NCBI GenBank assembly: GCA_052170475.1
Contig: JBQNAL010000009.1
Span: forward strand, 1-64,000
Direction: 5' to 3'
From: CAJPQU01 sp052170475
Lineage (GTDB): Bacteria; Bacillota; Negativicutes; Selenomonadales; Selenomonadaceae
Length of the DNA: 64,000 nucleotides
Below are positions 51,112-59,719 of this stretch, piece after piece (positions within the stretch are counted from its first letter, which is position 1; every line of letters begins with the position of its first letter). The notes beneath the pieces are model-generated. The model was not told the DNA's origin, made no database searches, and saw nothing but the letters and a program-made list of their open reading frames with translations. Position numbers and translations under genes: made by a program.

Positions 51112-51354
51112 CATGAACGGGATAAAGTCCATCTGGGAAACCTTAGAGAGAGCCGTCGGTAGGTGGGAGACGGCAGGTGAGGAGGGACGACATCGCCCGG
51201 GAGCTTTCGCGCTGAAATGGTGCTTCGTAGGCGCGGACGTGACTCAGCGTTAATGAGAGCCAGCGATGGCGATGAGCAGAATGCAGGGTGGTACCGCGAG
51301 ACTTCGCCCCTGCTGCCGACCAAAGGGGGTGGGCAGCAGGGGCTTTTTGTTTTT
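51112..51354 (+). promoter_or_regulatory. T-box leader with isoleucine specifier, upstream of ilvC
   Basis: The 488-base gap before ilvC holds a T-box riboswitch. The T-box core AGGGTGGTACCGCG is at 51285-51298. The terminator pairs GCCCCTGCTGCC (51306-51317) with 51332-51343, then a T run to 51354. In Stem I, CGGG (51118-51121)/CCCG (51196-51199) and GTCC (51127-51130)/GGAC (51185-51188) enclose the specifier loop GACATCG, giving codon ATC (51192-51194) followed by a purine. The AGAGA motif is near 51145. Uncharged tRNA-Ile would be expected to stabilise the antiterminator and raise expression. Confidence 0.9.
51306..51354 (+). terminator. T-box terminator
   Basis: A 12-bp perfect GC-rich stem (51306-51317 with 51332-51343) and TTTTTGTTTTT. 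Confidence 0.9.
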
Positions 51355-51419
51355 GCGGAGGCTGTGCTTTTATGGGCAGCATAAGGAAAGAGTAGACGAG
51401 GGAGAGAGGAGAAACAGGT

Positions 51420-52433
51420 ATGGCAAAGACGTATTACGATCAGGATGTCAATTGGGAGGTCATCAAGAATAAAACGGTGGCCATTATTGGCTACGGCAGC
51501 CAGGGACACGCCCATGCGCTAAACCTCAAGGATAGCGGGGTTCGTGTGGTGATCGGCCTCTACGAGGGGAGTAAATCCAAGTCCGCCGCTGAGTCGCACG
51601 GCCTTACGGTGCTGCCGGTGGGAGAAGCGGTCAAAGAAGCCGATGTCACCATGGTTTTGATTCCGGACGAAAAGCAGGCAGATGTCTATCGCGATGAAAT
51701 CGGGCCGAACCTCAAAGCCGGCAGTGCGTTGGCCTTTGCGCACGGCTTCAATATCCATTTCAAACAGATTGTACCGCCGAAGGACATCGATGTGTTCATG
51801 GTGGCGCCTAAGGGCCCCGGGCATCTCGTCCGCCGTACCTTCACGGAGGGGAGCGGTGTGCCGGACGTCTTCGCGGTGGAGCAGGACGCGACGGGGAATG
51901 GGTTTGAGTTGGCTTTGGCCTATGCGAAAGGGATCGGCGGCACGCGAGCCGGTGTCATTCAGACGACTTTTAAGGACGAGACGGAAACCGATCTCTTTGG
52001 CGAGCAGTGCGTTCTCTGCGGCGGGATCACGTCCCTCATTACGGCGGGCTTTGAAACGCTGGTAGAGGCCGGGTACCCACCGGAGATGGCGTATTTTGAG
52101 TGCTTCCACGAGATGAAGCTCATCGTCGACCTGATGTACGAGGGCGGCATGGAGAAGATGCGCCGGTCGATCTCCGATACGGCAGAATACGGCGATTACA
52201 TGGTGGGGCCGCGCATCGTTACCGCTGAGGCCAAGGCGGCGATGAAGAAAGCGCTCACGGAGATTCAGGATGGCACCTTTGCCCGAAATTGGCTCTTGGA
52301 AAATCGGGCGGCGGGGCGAGCCAATTTCTTAGCGCAACGTCGGCTCCATGGGGAACACCCCATCGAAAAGGTGGGACGGGAGCTGCGGGGGATGATGCCA
52401 TGGCTCAAAGGGCAGGATAAGTTAGAGTTTTAA
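51420..52433 (+). CDS. ilvC: Ketol-acid reductoisomerase
   Basis: A 337-aa class I NADPH enzyme of valine/isoleucine synthesis. Rossmann motif IIGYGSQGHAHALNLKDSG; metal-binding acidic residues in TFKDETETDLFGEQ and the conserved E in EAGYPPEMAYFECFHE. ATG 51420 follows GAGAGGAG. It is the first gene behind the T-box; leuC, leuD and leuB follow on the same strand. Confidence 0.97.
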   Translation: MAKTYYDQDVNWEVIKNKTVAIIGYGSQGHAHALNLKDSGVRVVIGLYEGSKSKSAAESHGLTVLPVGEAVKEADVTMVLIPDEKQADVYRDEIGPNLKAGSALAFAHGFNIHFKQIVPPKDIDVFMVAPKGPGHLVRRTFTEGSGVPDVFAVEQDATGNGFELALAYAKGIGGTRAGVIQTTFKDETETDLFGEQCVLCGGITSLITAGFETLVEAGYPPEMAYFECFHEMKLIVDLMYEGGMEKMRRSISDTAEYGDYMVGPRIVTAEAKAAMKKALTEIQDGTFARNWLLENRAAGRANFLAQRRLHGEHPIEKVGRELRGMMPWLKGQDKLEF

Positions 52434-52460
52434 GGCGCGTTTGCGTCTGCCTATATGGAT

Positions 52461-52496
52461 CGGTTTGTCCTCGTCGCTGGGGACAAGCCGATTTGT
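52461..52496 (+). terminator. Weak terminator or processing hairpin after ilvC
   Basis: CGGTTTGTCC (52461-52470) pairs with GGACAAGCCG (52481-52490), one G-T pair. The following ATTTGTCG is a poor T run, so read-through into leuC is likely. Confidence 0.45.
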
Positions 52497-52567
52497 CGTA
52501 TGGAACGTGAATATGCGCCATGAGCCTTTCTTGCAGCGAGGGCAGCGGGCGTTATGAGGTGATGTGG

Positions 52568-53833
52568 ATGGGCATGAATATGACAGAGAAGATTTTGGCG
52601 CGCCATGCGGGGCGGACTTCCGTAGCGGCGGGGGATCTGATCATCTGTGATTTGGATATGGTGCTGGCGAATGATATTACCGCACCGCCGGGGATTCAGG
52701 AATTAGAGAAAATGGGGCGTCCCCCCTTTGATAACACAAAGATTGCCTTGGTGCCGGATCATTTTACGCCCAATAAGGATATGAAAACAGCGGCACTGAC
52801 GAAGATCGTACGGGACTTTGCACGAAAATATCACATCGTCCATTATTTTGAGGTAGGGCAGGATGCGGGCATCGAGCATGTCATTCTTCCGGATAAGGGA
52901 TTGGTGGGTCCTGGGATGCTGACCATTGGGGCGGATTCTCACACCTGCACTTACGGCGCAGTCAATGGTTTTGCCACTGGGGTAGGGACGACGGATTTAG
53001 CTGTGGCTATGGCGACGGGCAAGGCGTGGTTTAAGGTTCCGGCAGCCATTCGGGTGGAGCTGACGGGGGAAAAGCCCCAAGGGATCAATGGAAAAGATGT
53101 GATTTTGACGCTGATCGGTGAGATCGGTGTGGACGGCGCTCTCTATCAGACCTTGGAATTTACGGGGGATGGTGTGGCTTCGCTTTCCATGACGGATCGT
53201 TTCACGATCGCAAACATGGCCATTGAGGCGGGGGGGAAGAACGGCATTTTCCCCTTCGATGAAGAAACGCGTTCCTATGTGGAAGGGCGGATGAAGACGC
53301 CCTATACGCCGGTAGCTTCCGATCCAGACGCCGCATATGTCCGCACGATTCAGATTGATCTTTCACGGCTGGAGCCGGTGGTGGCTTTTCCGCATTTGCC
53401 AGGGAATACGAAGCGCGTTGCGGAGATCGGGGAGATTCCCATTCATCAGGTGGTCATTGGTTCCTGTACCAATGGGCGCTTAGAAGATTTGGCTATCGCC
53501 GCGGATATTTTGCGCGGGAGAAAGGTACACCCCGACGTTCGATGTATCGTTATCCCCGGAAGTCAGCAGGTCTATTTAGACGCCATGGAGGCGGGCTACT
53601 TGCGGACGTTTGTGGAGGCGGGGGCGGCGGTGTCGGCGCCCACGTGTGGACCTTGCATGGGCGGTCACATGGGTATCTTGGCGGCGGGCGAGCGCTGCGT
53701 TTCCACGACCAATCGAAATTTTCGCGGACGGATGGGGCATGTGGACAGCGAGGTGTACTTGGCGGGGCCCCATGTGGCGGCGGCCAGCGCGGTTTTGGGG
53801 CGGATCGCGGCACCACAGGAGGTGAGGGAATGA
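52568..53833 (+). CDS. leuC: 3-isopropylmalate dehydratase, large subunit
   Basis: A 421-aa aconitase-family subunit of the shorter LeuC type. Cluster cysteines are in VIGSCTNGR and SAPTCGPCMGGHMG; the substrate region has GADSHTCTYGAVN. ATG 52568 (MGMNMTEK) has GAGGTG 7 nt upstream; several ATGs cluster there (52562, 52574). No leuA lies in the window. Homoaconitase-type substrates are possible for this subgroup, but leuD and leuB neighbours favour leucine synthesis. Confidence 0.94.
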   Translation: MGMNMTEKILARHAGRTSVAAGDLIICDLDMVLANDITAPPGIQELEKMGRPPFDNTKIALVPDHFTPNKDMKTAALTKIVRDFARKYHIVHYFEVGQDAGIEHVILPDKGLVGPGMLTIGADSHTCTYGAVNGFATGVGTTDLAVAMATGKAWFKVPAAIRVELTGEKPQGINGKDVILTLIGEIGVDGALYQTLEFTGDGVASLSMTDRFTIANMAIEAGGKNGIFPFDEETRSYVEGRMKTPYTPVASDPDAAYVRTIQIDLSRLEPVVAFPHLPGNTKRVAEIGEIPIHQVVIGSCTNGRLEDLAIAADILRGRKVHPDVRCIVIPGSQQVYLDAMEAGYLRTFVEAGAAVSAPTCGPCMGGHMGILAAGERCVSTTNRNFRGRMGHVDSEVYLAGPHVAAASAVLGRIAAPQEVRE

Positions 53834-54327
53834 ACATGGAAGGAAAAGTCTGGCGCTACGGCGATCATGTGGATACGGATGTCATCATTCCGGCGCGGTA
53901 CTTAAACAGCTTTGATCCGGCGGAGTTAGCCTCCCACTGCATGGTGGATCTCGATCCTACCTTCAGCCAACAAGTGCAGACGGGGGATATCATCGTCGGC
54001 GGCAAAAATTTTGGCTGCGGATCTTCGCGGGAACACGCGCCCATCGCCATTCAGGCATCGGGGGTGCCGGTGGTGGTGGCGGACAGTTTTGCCCGCATCT
54101 TCTATCGAAACGGGATCAATATCGGTCTGCCTCTCTTGGAGATCGGAGCCGAAGTGGAAAAAATCAAGGCGGGCGATAGGCTGCGGGTGAATACGGCGAC
54201 GGGTGTCATTGAGAACGTCACCACCGGCGACGTTTTTCAGGCGCATCCCCTGCCGGGATTCGTGCAGGAGATTGCCCGCGCCGGAGGCTTGATCCCGTAT
54301 ATCCAAAAGAACATGAAGGCCGAGTGA
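53830..54327 (+). CDS. leuD: 3-isopropylmalate dehydratase, small subunit
   Basis: A 165-aa swivel-domain partner of LeuC. Motifs: DHVDTDVIIPARYLN and GGKNFGCGSSREHAPIAI, then VADSFARIFYRNGINIGLPLLE. The start ATG overlaps the leuC stop (ATGA) and follows AGGAGGTGAGG. Confidence 0.95.
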   Translation: MNMEGKVWRYGDHVDTDVIIPARYLNSFDPAELASHCMVDLDPTFSQQVQTGDIIVGGKNFGCGSSREHAPIAIQASGVPVVVADSFARIFYRNGINIGLPLLEIGAEVEKIKAGDRLRVNTATGVIENVTTGDVFQAHPLPGFVQEIARAGGLIPYIQKNMKAE

Positions 54328-54343
54328 GGAGTGTGTTTAGAGG

Positions 54344-55408
54344 ATGTCGAAGAAAATCGTTGTCATTCCCGGCGATGGGATCGGGGACGAGATCACGGCG
54401 GCGGCGGTGACCGTTCTCCAAAAAGCTGCCGAAAAATTTTCGCTGGATTTACGCTATGAATATCATGACGCCGGAGGTACGGCCTACGATAAGTATGGAA
54501 CGCCCCTGCCGGAGACGACGGCAGCGGCGGCGAAGGCCTCGGATGGGGTGCTGTTTGGCGCGGTGGGGGGGACGCAATGGGACGACGTGGCGCCTACGTT
54601 TCGGCCGGAGCAAGCGATTTTAGGTCTGCGAAAACATTTAGGTCTTTATGCCAATCTTCGGCCCGTGAAAGTGGCGGACGCGCTGCGGGAATATTCGCCC
54701 TTAAAGCCGGAATTGGTGCAGGGGGTGGATATTCTCATCGTGCGGGAACTCATCGGCGGCATTTATTTCGGCGACCGCTGCGAGTCCGAGCTACATGAGG
54801 GGGTGGAACGGGCTTGGGACTTGGAAAATTATTCCGTGCCGGAGGTGGAGCGCATCGCCCGGCTGGCGTTTGACGCCGCCCGGGGACGGCGGGGCAAGGT
54901 GACCTCCGTCGATAAGGCCAATGTCTTGGCGACGTCACGCCTTTGGCGGCGGACGGTGACGAAGGTGGCGAAAGAGTATCCCGACGTTTCGTTGGAACAT
55001 CTCTATGTGGATAACTGTGCGATGCAGTTAGCTTTGCGGCCGACGCAGTTTGACGTCATCTGCACGGGAAATTTGTTCGGCGATATTTTAAGCGACGAAG
55101 CGGCCGTCATCGGCGGCTCCATCGGGATGATGCCCAGCGCCAGCATCGGAACCTACGCAAGCCTATACGAGCCGATCCACGGCTCGGCACCGGATATTGC
55201 CGGGCAGGGGATCGCCAATCCCATCGGAACGATCCTGTCCGCCGCCCTGCTGCTCCGCTATTCGCTGCAGGAAGAGAAGGCGGCGCGGGCGATTGAGGAG
55301 GCCTCTGCCGCCGCCTTGACCGAATACCGTACCGCCGATGTATGGAAAGAAGGATTTAAGAGAGCCGATACCGAAACCATGACCAGAGCCATCGCCTCAT
55401 GCCTTTGA
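54344..55408 (+). CDS. leuB: 3-isopropylmalate dehydrogenase
   Basis: A 354-aa NAD-dependent enzyme of leucine synthesis. It begins KIVVIPGDGIGDEITAAAV; the substrate arginines are in IVRELIGGIYFG; Asp ligands are in GNLFGDILSDEAAVIGGSIG; and EPIHGSAPDIAGQG lies near the C-terminus. Last gene of the ilvC-leuCDB string. Confidence 0.96.
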   Translation: MSKKIVVIPGDGIGDEITAAAVTVLQKAAEKFSLDLRYEYHDAGGTAYDKYGTPLPETTAAAAKASDGVLFGAVGGTQWDDVAPTFRPEQAILGLRKHLGLYANLRPVKVADALREYSPLKPELVQGVDILIVRELIGGIYFGDRCESELHEGVERAWDLENYSVPEVERIARLAFDAARGRRGKVTSVDKANVLATSRLWRRTVTKVAKEYPDVSLEHLYVDNCAMQLALRPTQFDVICTGNLFGDILSDEAAVIGGSIGMMPSASIGTYASLYEPIHGSAPDIAGQGIANPIGTILSAALLLRYSLQEEKAARAIEEASAAALTEYRTADVWKEGFKRADTETMTRAIASCL

Positions 55409-55517
55409 CTAAGAGGCGTTTTACCGAAGTCGGTTTATTGAGGCGAAGACGATGCTAAAATGACGGTGTTGCATGTAGCCGTACTTTCTTAGATTTAGGC
55501 AAATGAGAGGGATAGGC

Positions 55518-56567
55518 ATGACGGAGATTTTGGTGGGAGATCGGCTGGCTCGGATCTTGATCGTAGATGACGATGCGCCGGATCGAAGGGTCTTGGGGGC
55601 GGCGTTTCGCCATCGAGCCATGGTGCAAAAGATGGGGGTTCCCTCTGAGGCGCTTCGATGGCTGCAAACGAATATGGTCGATGTCATTCTCCTGGAATAT
55701 GACATGGTGGAGATGGACGGACTCACCGTGTTGAAGAGCTTGCAGGAAGATGAGCAACTGCGGCAGATTCCCGTGATTTTGTTGGCAGATGATTCGCGAA
55801 GCGAACTGCACGCCACGGAGGAGGGCATTGCCTGCGGGGCGGCGGATTTCCTTCGCAAGCCGTTTTTGCCTTCCGTGGCAAGGCTGCGGGTGCGGCGGGT
55901 CTTGCAGTTTGATTATTTGCAGCGCCATCTCAAAGACGAAGTACAGCGCCAGACCGCGTTGGCGGAGAAGCGCCGCGCCGACAGTGAAAAAATGTTTCAG
56001 GAGATGGTGCTGGCCTTGGCTAAGACCATCGACGCCAAGGATGCGTACACGATGGGACATTCTCAGCGGGTGGCCACCTACGCCCGTGAGATTGCGCGGC
56101 GAAGCGGCGAAGGGCGCCAGCGGCAGGACGAAATTTATCAGATGGGTCTCCTGCACGACATCGGGAAAATCGGGGTTCCCCATGAAATTATCAATAAAGT
56201 CGCCCGCTTGACGGATGAAGAGTATAAAATCATTAAATCCCATACGACGGTGGGGGCAAAGATATTGGAAATGATCACCTCGTTTCCCATACTTTGCCAA
56301 GGGGCGTGGAGCCATCACGAACGCTACGATGGCCGGGGGTATCCGGCAGGACTGGCGGGGGAAGAGATTCCTCTTCCCGCGCGGATCATCGCGGTTGCCG
56401 ACTCCTACGATGCCATGACCTCTACCCGCAGCTATCGAGCACGGATGCCCCAAGCCGCCGTTCGGGCAGAGATCGAAAAGGGCAAGGGCAAGCAGTTCGA
56501 TCCCGTCTTTGCCGACATCATGCTGCAAATGATGGACGAGGATACAGCCTATGAAATGCATGATTGA
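55518..56567 (+). CDS. HD-GYP response regulator with atypical receiver domain
   Basis: A 349-aa protein: receiver domain (about 10-130), linker helix (135-165), HD-GYP domain (about 165-345), the type that hydrolyses cyclic di-GMP. The HD-GYP motifs look complete: HSQRVATYA, LLHDIGKIGVP, HTTVGAKIL, HHERYDGRGYP. In the receiver, the acidic pair (VDDD) and Lys114 are kept, but the phospho-acceptor position reads LLEYDM instead of LLDYDM (Glu60, codon GAA at 55695-55697), and the Thr/Ser switch residue is Ala90. ATG 55518 follows GAGAGGGA. No histidine kinase is nearby. Confidence 0.88.
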   Translation: MTEILVGDRLARILIVDDDAPDRRVLGAAFRHRAMVQKMGVPSEALRWLQTNMVDVILLEYDMVEMDGLTVLKSLQEDEQLRQIPVILLADDSRSELHATEEGIACGAADFLRKPFLPSVARLRVRRVLQFDYLQRHLKDEVQRQTALAEKRRADSEKMFQEMVLALAKTIDAKDAYTMGHSQRVATYAREIARRSGEGRQRQDEIYQMGLLHDIGKIGVPHEIINKVARLTDEEYKIIKSHTTVGAKILEMITSFPILCQGAWSHHERYDGRGYPAGLAGEEIPLPARIIAVADSYDAMTSTRSYRARMPQAAVRAEIEKGKGKQFDPVFADIMLQMMDEDTAYEMHD

Positions 56568-56648
56568 GCGTGCGGGAGGTTTCGTTTGTGTCGCGAGAGG
56601 TGCGGCTTTCTGTATGGAAATTGTACGGATGGAGCGGGAGGATAGGCG

Positions 56649-57521
56649 ATGATAAAAAAAGGGATCATCTTGGCAGGGGGATCGGGCACTCGGCTCTATC
56701 CCTTGACGAAGGTGGTTTCCAAGCAGCTGATGCCGGTCTACGACAAGCCGATGGTCTATTATCCGCTGTCGGTGCTTCTCTTGGCGGGCATTGAAGATAT
56801 TTTGGTGATTGCCACGCCCCACGATATCCACAATTTTCAGCTTCTCTTGGAGGACGGCCATCAATGGGGCATTTCGATTTCCTATGCCGTGCAGCCCAGC
56901 CCCGACGGTTTGGCACAGGCGTTTTTGATCGGTGAAGAGTTCATCGCCGGAGAGGGCTGCGCGCTTGTCTTAGGGGATAATATTTTTTACGGTGCCGATT
57001 TGGCGGTCGCTTTACAGCGTGCGGCGCGGCAGGACGAGGGCGCGACGGTATTCGCTTACTATGTGCGGGAGCCGGAGCGATATGGCGTCGTAGAGTTCGC
57101 GCCCGATGGCCGCGCCGTGCGGTTGGAGGAAAAACCAAAGCACCCCCGATCCAATTTTGCCGTGACGGGGCTTTATTTTTATGACGCCAATATCGTGGAC
57201 ATTGCACGCACCATCAAGCCGTCCCCGCGGGGGGAACTCGAGATCACGGATGTGAACAAGGCCTATTTGGCGGCAGGGACTTTGCGGGTGGAAAAAATGA
57301 GGCGCGGCTGCGCTTGGCTTGACACGGGAACGCATGAGTCGCTTTTGCAGGCGGCGTCCTTCGTGCAGACGATCCAAGCGCGGCAGGGGCTTAAGATCGC
57401 TTGTGTCGAAGAGGTCGCCTATCGCATGGGGCTGATCGACAAGGCGCAGGTAAAGCGCTTGGCCGAGCCGCTGAAAAAGAACGAATACGGTCAATATTTG
57501 CTTCAAATACTGCAAGAATAG
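56649..57521 (+). CDS. rfbA: Glucose-1-phosphate thymidylyltransferase
   Basis: A 290-aa nucleotidyltransferase making dTDP-glucose. N-terminal motif GIILAGGSGTRLYPLT, then SKQLMPVYDKPMVYYPL, VLGDNIFYG and VEFAPDGRAVRLEEKP. ATG 56649 follows GGGAGGATAGG. It opens a three-gene rfbA-rfbC-rfbB cluster for dTDP-sugar synthesis. Confidence 0.96.
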   Translation: MIKKGIILAGGSGTRLYPLTKVVSKQLMPVYDKPMVYYPLSVLLLAGIEDILVIATPHDIHNFQLLLEDGHQWGISISYAVQPSPDGLAQAFLIGEEFIAGEGCALVLGDNIFYGADLAVALQRAARQDEGATVFAYYVREPERYGVVEFAPDGRAVRLEEKPKHPRSNFAVTGLYFYDANIVDIARTIKPSPRGELEITDVNKAYLAAGTLRVEKMRRGCAWLDTGTHESLLQAASFVQTIQARQGLKIACVEEVAYRMGLIDKAQVKRLAEPLKKNEYGQYLLQILQE

Positions 57522-57533
57522 CGGGGATAGGTT

Positions 57534-58106
57534 GTGGAGATCAGAGAAACGACCCTCAAAGGGGTCTATGTCATCACGCCGCAAATCTTCGGGGATGCTC
57601 GTGGCTGGTTTATGGAGAGCTGGTCGCGGCGTCGGATGGAAGAGGTGGGGATCGAGGCGGATTTCGTGCAGGACAATCACTCATTTTCAGCTCTGCGGGG
57701 TACGCTGCGGGGGCTTCATTACCAACTGCAGCCCATGTGTCAGGCCAAACTTCTGCGCTGTGTTCGCGGGGAGATCTTTGACGTGGCAGTTGATCTTCGG
57801 CGCGGATCGCCACAGTACGCCCAATGGGTAGGCGTGCGGCTCAGTGGGGAAAACAAACGGCAGCTCTTTATTCCGAGGGGGTTTGCCCATGGATTTCTCA
57901 CCCTCGCCGACGACACCGAGGTGCAGTACAAAGCAGATAATTATTATGCGCCGGACTATGACGGCAATATCCGCTGGGACGATCCGGCCATTGGGATCGC
58001 ATGGCCAATAGCGCCCGTCGTTCTCTCGGAGAAGGATCGTGAGGCACCTTCCTTGGCGCAGCGGCGCCAATCCTTGAATTTTGTCTACGAGGAGCGTGGA
58101 CGATGA
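57534..58106 (+). CDS. rfbC: dTDP-4-dehydrorhamnose 3,5-epimerase
   Basis: A 190-aa cupin-fold epimerase. Motifs: GDARGWFMESW, DNHSFSALRGTLRGLHYQ (catalytic His), RGEIFDVAVDLRRGSP, and PRGFAHGFLTL. Start GTG 57534. Overlaps rfbB by 4 nt. Confidence 0.95.
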   Translation: MEIRETTLKGVYVITPQIFGDARGWFMESWSRRRMEEVGIEADFVQDNHSFSALRGTLRGLHYQLQPMCQAKLLRCVRGEIFDVAVDLRRGSPQYAQWVGVRLSGENKRQLFIPRGFAHGFLTLADDTEVQYKADNYYAPDYDGNIRWDDPAIGIAWPIAPVVLSEKDREAPSLAQRRQSLNFVYEERGR

Positions 58107-59113
58107 AGATCATAGTCACCGGCGGCGCCGGGTTCATCGGCAGTAACTTTATTTACTATGCGTTGGCGCATCGACCCAGCGATGCGATTCTTTGCTACGA
58201 TGCTTTGACTTATGCCGGCAATTTAGAAACGCTCCAAGAGGCGGGCAAAAATCCGCGCTTTCGCTTCCTTCGCGGCGACATCGCGGATCGGGCGGCGGTC
58301 TTTGCGATGTTTGAACGGGAAAAGCCTGATGTCATCGTGAACTTTGCTGCCGAGAGCCATGTGGATCGTTCCATCGAACAGCCGGACGTTTTCTTGCGGA
58401 CAAATTTCATGGGCACGGGGGTTTTGCTGGATGCCTGTCGCCATTATGGGATAGAGCGCTATCATCAGATTTCTACCGACGAGGTTTACGGCGATCTGCC
58501 GTTGGATCGGCCGGATCTCTTCTTCACGGAAGAAACGAACCTTCACGCATCCAGTCCCTATTCAGCGTCGAAGGCGTCGGCCGATCTCTTAGCCATGGCG
58601 TATCACCGCACCTACGGTCTGCCGGTGACCATTTCCCGCTGTTCTAATAACTACGGGCCGTACCATTTTCCGGAAAAGCTCATTCCCTTGACCATCCTCC
58701 GCGCGCTGGCGGGGGAAAAGGTTCCCGTCTACGGCACGGGAGAAAATATCCGGGATTGGCTCTACGTGGAAGACCACTGCGCGGCGGTGGATCTCATTTT
58801 GCGGCGGGGCACGTCGGGGGAGATCTTTAACGTCGGTGGGTACAATGAGCGCCGCAACATCGACGTGGTACAAATGATTTTAGCGGCGCTCAATAAGCCG
58901 GACAGTCTGATCGAATATGTGCCGGATCGAAAGGGGCATGACCTTCGCTACGCCGTCGACTCGTCAAAAATTCGCTCTGTCTTGGGCTGGGCACCACAGA
59001 CGCTCTTCACGGCAGGAATAGAGAAAACCATCCGCTGGTACCTCGACCACGCGCCGTGGTGGCAGCACATCCAAAGCGGGGAATACCGGCGCTATAACGG
59101 TCATGGAGCATAG
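58103..59113 (+). CDS. rfbB: dTDP-glucose 4,6-dehydratase
   Basis: A 336-aa SDR enzyme. NAD motif VTGGAGFIGSNFIYY; AESHVDRSI, ISTDEVYGDLP, and the catalytic YSASKASAD (YxxxK). It overlaps the rfbC stop. rfbD, the reductase that would finish dTDP-rhamnose, is not next to it. Confidence 0.95.
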   Translation: MKIIVTGGAGFIGSNFIYYALAHRPSDAILCYDALTYAGNLETLQEAGKNPRFRFLRGDIADRAAVFAMFEREKPDVIVNFAAESHVDRSIEQPDVFLRTNFMGTGVLLDACRHYGIERYHQISTDEVYGDLPLDRPDLFFTEETNLHASSPYSASKASADLLAMAYHRTYGLPVTISRCSNNYGPYHFPEKLIPLTILRALAGEKVPVYGTGENIRDWLYVEDHCAAVDLILRRGTSGEIFNVGGYNERRNIDVVQMILAALNKPDSLIEYVPDRKGHDLRYAVDSSKIRSVLGWAPQTLFTAGIEKTIRWYLDHAPWWQHIQSGEYRRYNGHGA

Positions 59114-59158
59114 GTTGTCTTTCATCGAACGGCAATTTTTCGCGATGGTATTTTTGAT

Positions 59159-59187
59159 TTGTGTTGCCTGTTTGGCTATGATATAAT
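59159..59187 (+). promoter_or_regulatory. Promoter of the yerC-his transcript
   Basis: TTGTGT at 59159-59164 and TATAAT at 59182-59187 are 17 nt apart. A leader of about 190 nt separates it from the yerC start. Confidence 0.72.
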
Positions 59188-59271
59188 ATGGATATATTTT
59201 CGTTAAGTAAAGGGATAAAGCGTTAGCCTCAGTAAATCTTCGTCGTACATGATGCACATCGGAGGTTTGCT

Positions 59272-59427
59272 TTGAGAATTTTTCTTTATAAGATAAAACG
59301 ATGTTTCAAGGCGCAAAATTTGCGGATGGATACCGAAAAATACTGGGCGGGCTGTTTTTCGGAAAGGAGTTGGGGGAAAGATGGTGAATCCGAAATTGCG
59401 AGATGGGTTGGCGGATCAGCTTTGTGA
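59272..59427 (+). CDS. Possible 51-aa leader ORF ahead of yerC
   Basis: A TTG at 59272 lies 6 nt behind a good GGAGG (59261-59265), in a leader with a strong promoter. The frame encodes 51 residues, basic at the start (MRIFLYKIKRCFKA) and ending WVGGSAL. It overlaps the first 47 nt of yerC in another frame. It holds no histidine, so it is not a classical his attenuation peptide. It could be chance; only the ribosome site and position support it. Confidence 0.3.
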   Translation: MRIFLYKIKRCFKAQNLRMDTEKYWAGCFSERSWGKDGESEIARWVGGSAL

Positions 59428-59719
59428 AGCGGTTCTGCTTCTTCGGAACCGGGAGGAGTGCTATCAGTTTTTTGAGGATGTCTGCACCATCGGCGAGATG
59501 AAGGCCATGGCGCAGCGCCTTGAGGTGGCTCGTATGTTAGCGGCGGGGTGCACCTACGATGAGATCGTGGCGCATACTCATGCCAGCACGGCCACCATCA
59601 GTCGGGTGAAACGCTGCCTCGATTACGGCGCGGATGGCTATAAGATTATTTTGGAGCGATTGCCCAAGGAACCGGCCGATCCGACGGAACCGTCAAGGAG
59701 CGTGCGCCATGGCCAATGA
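59381..59719 (+). CDS. YerC/TrpR-like HTH regulator
   Basis: A 112-aa protein of the YerC/YecD group of TrpR-superfamily DNA-binding proteins. Helices include LLRNREECYQFFEDVCTIGE and MAQRLEVARMLAAGCTYDEI, with the recognition part HTHASTATISRVKRCLDYG. ATG 59381 follows AAAGGAG. Its stop lies inside the hisZ start region (11-nt overlap), so it is the first gene of the his operon and may regulate it. Ligand and target are not known from the sequence. Confidence 0.85.
   Translation: MVNPKLRDGLADQLCEAVLLLRNREECYQFFEDVCTIGEMKAMAQRLEVARMLAAGCTYDEIVAHTHASTATISRVKRCLDYGADGYKIILERLPKEPADPTEPSRSVRHGQ

Noticed and set aside
51069..51116. 15-codon ATG frame between the ilvC promoter and the T-box
   Set aside because: It has no ribosome site and sits in the 5' leader directly at the expected transcript start; the T-box explains the regulation.
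55455..56864. 469-codon minus-strand frame opposite the HD-GYP gene and rfbA
   Set aside because: Antisense shadow: no ribosome site, no recognisable motif, and the + strand genes have clear motifs.
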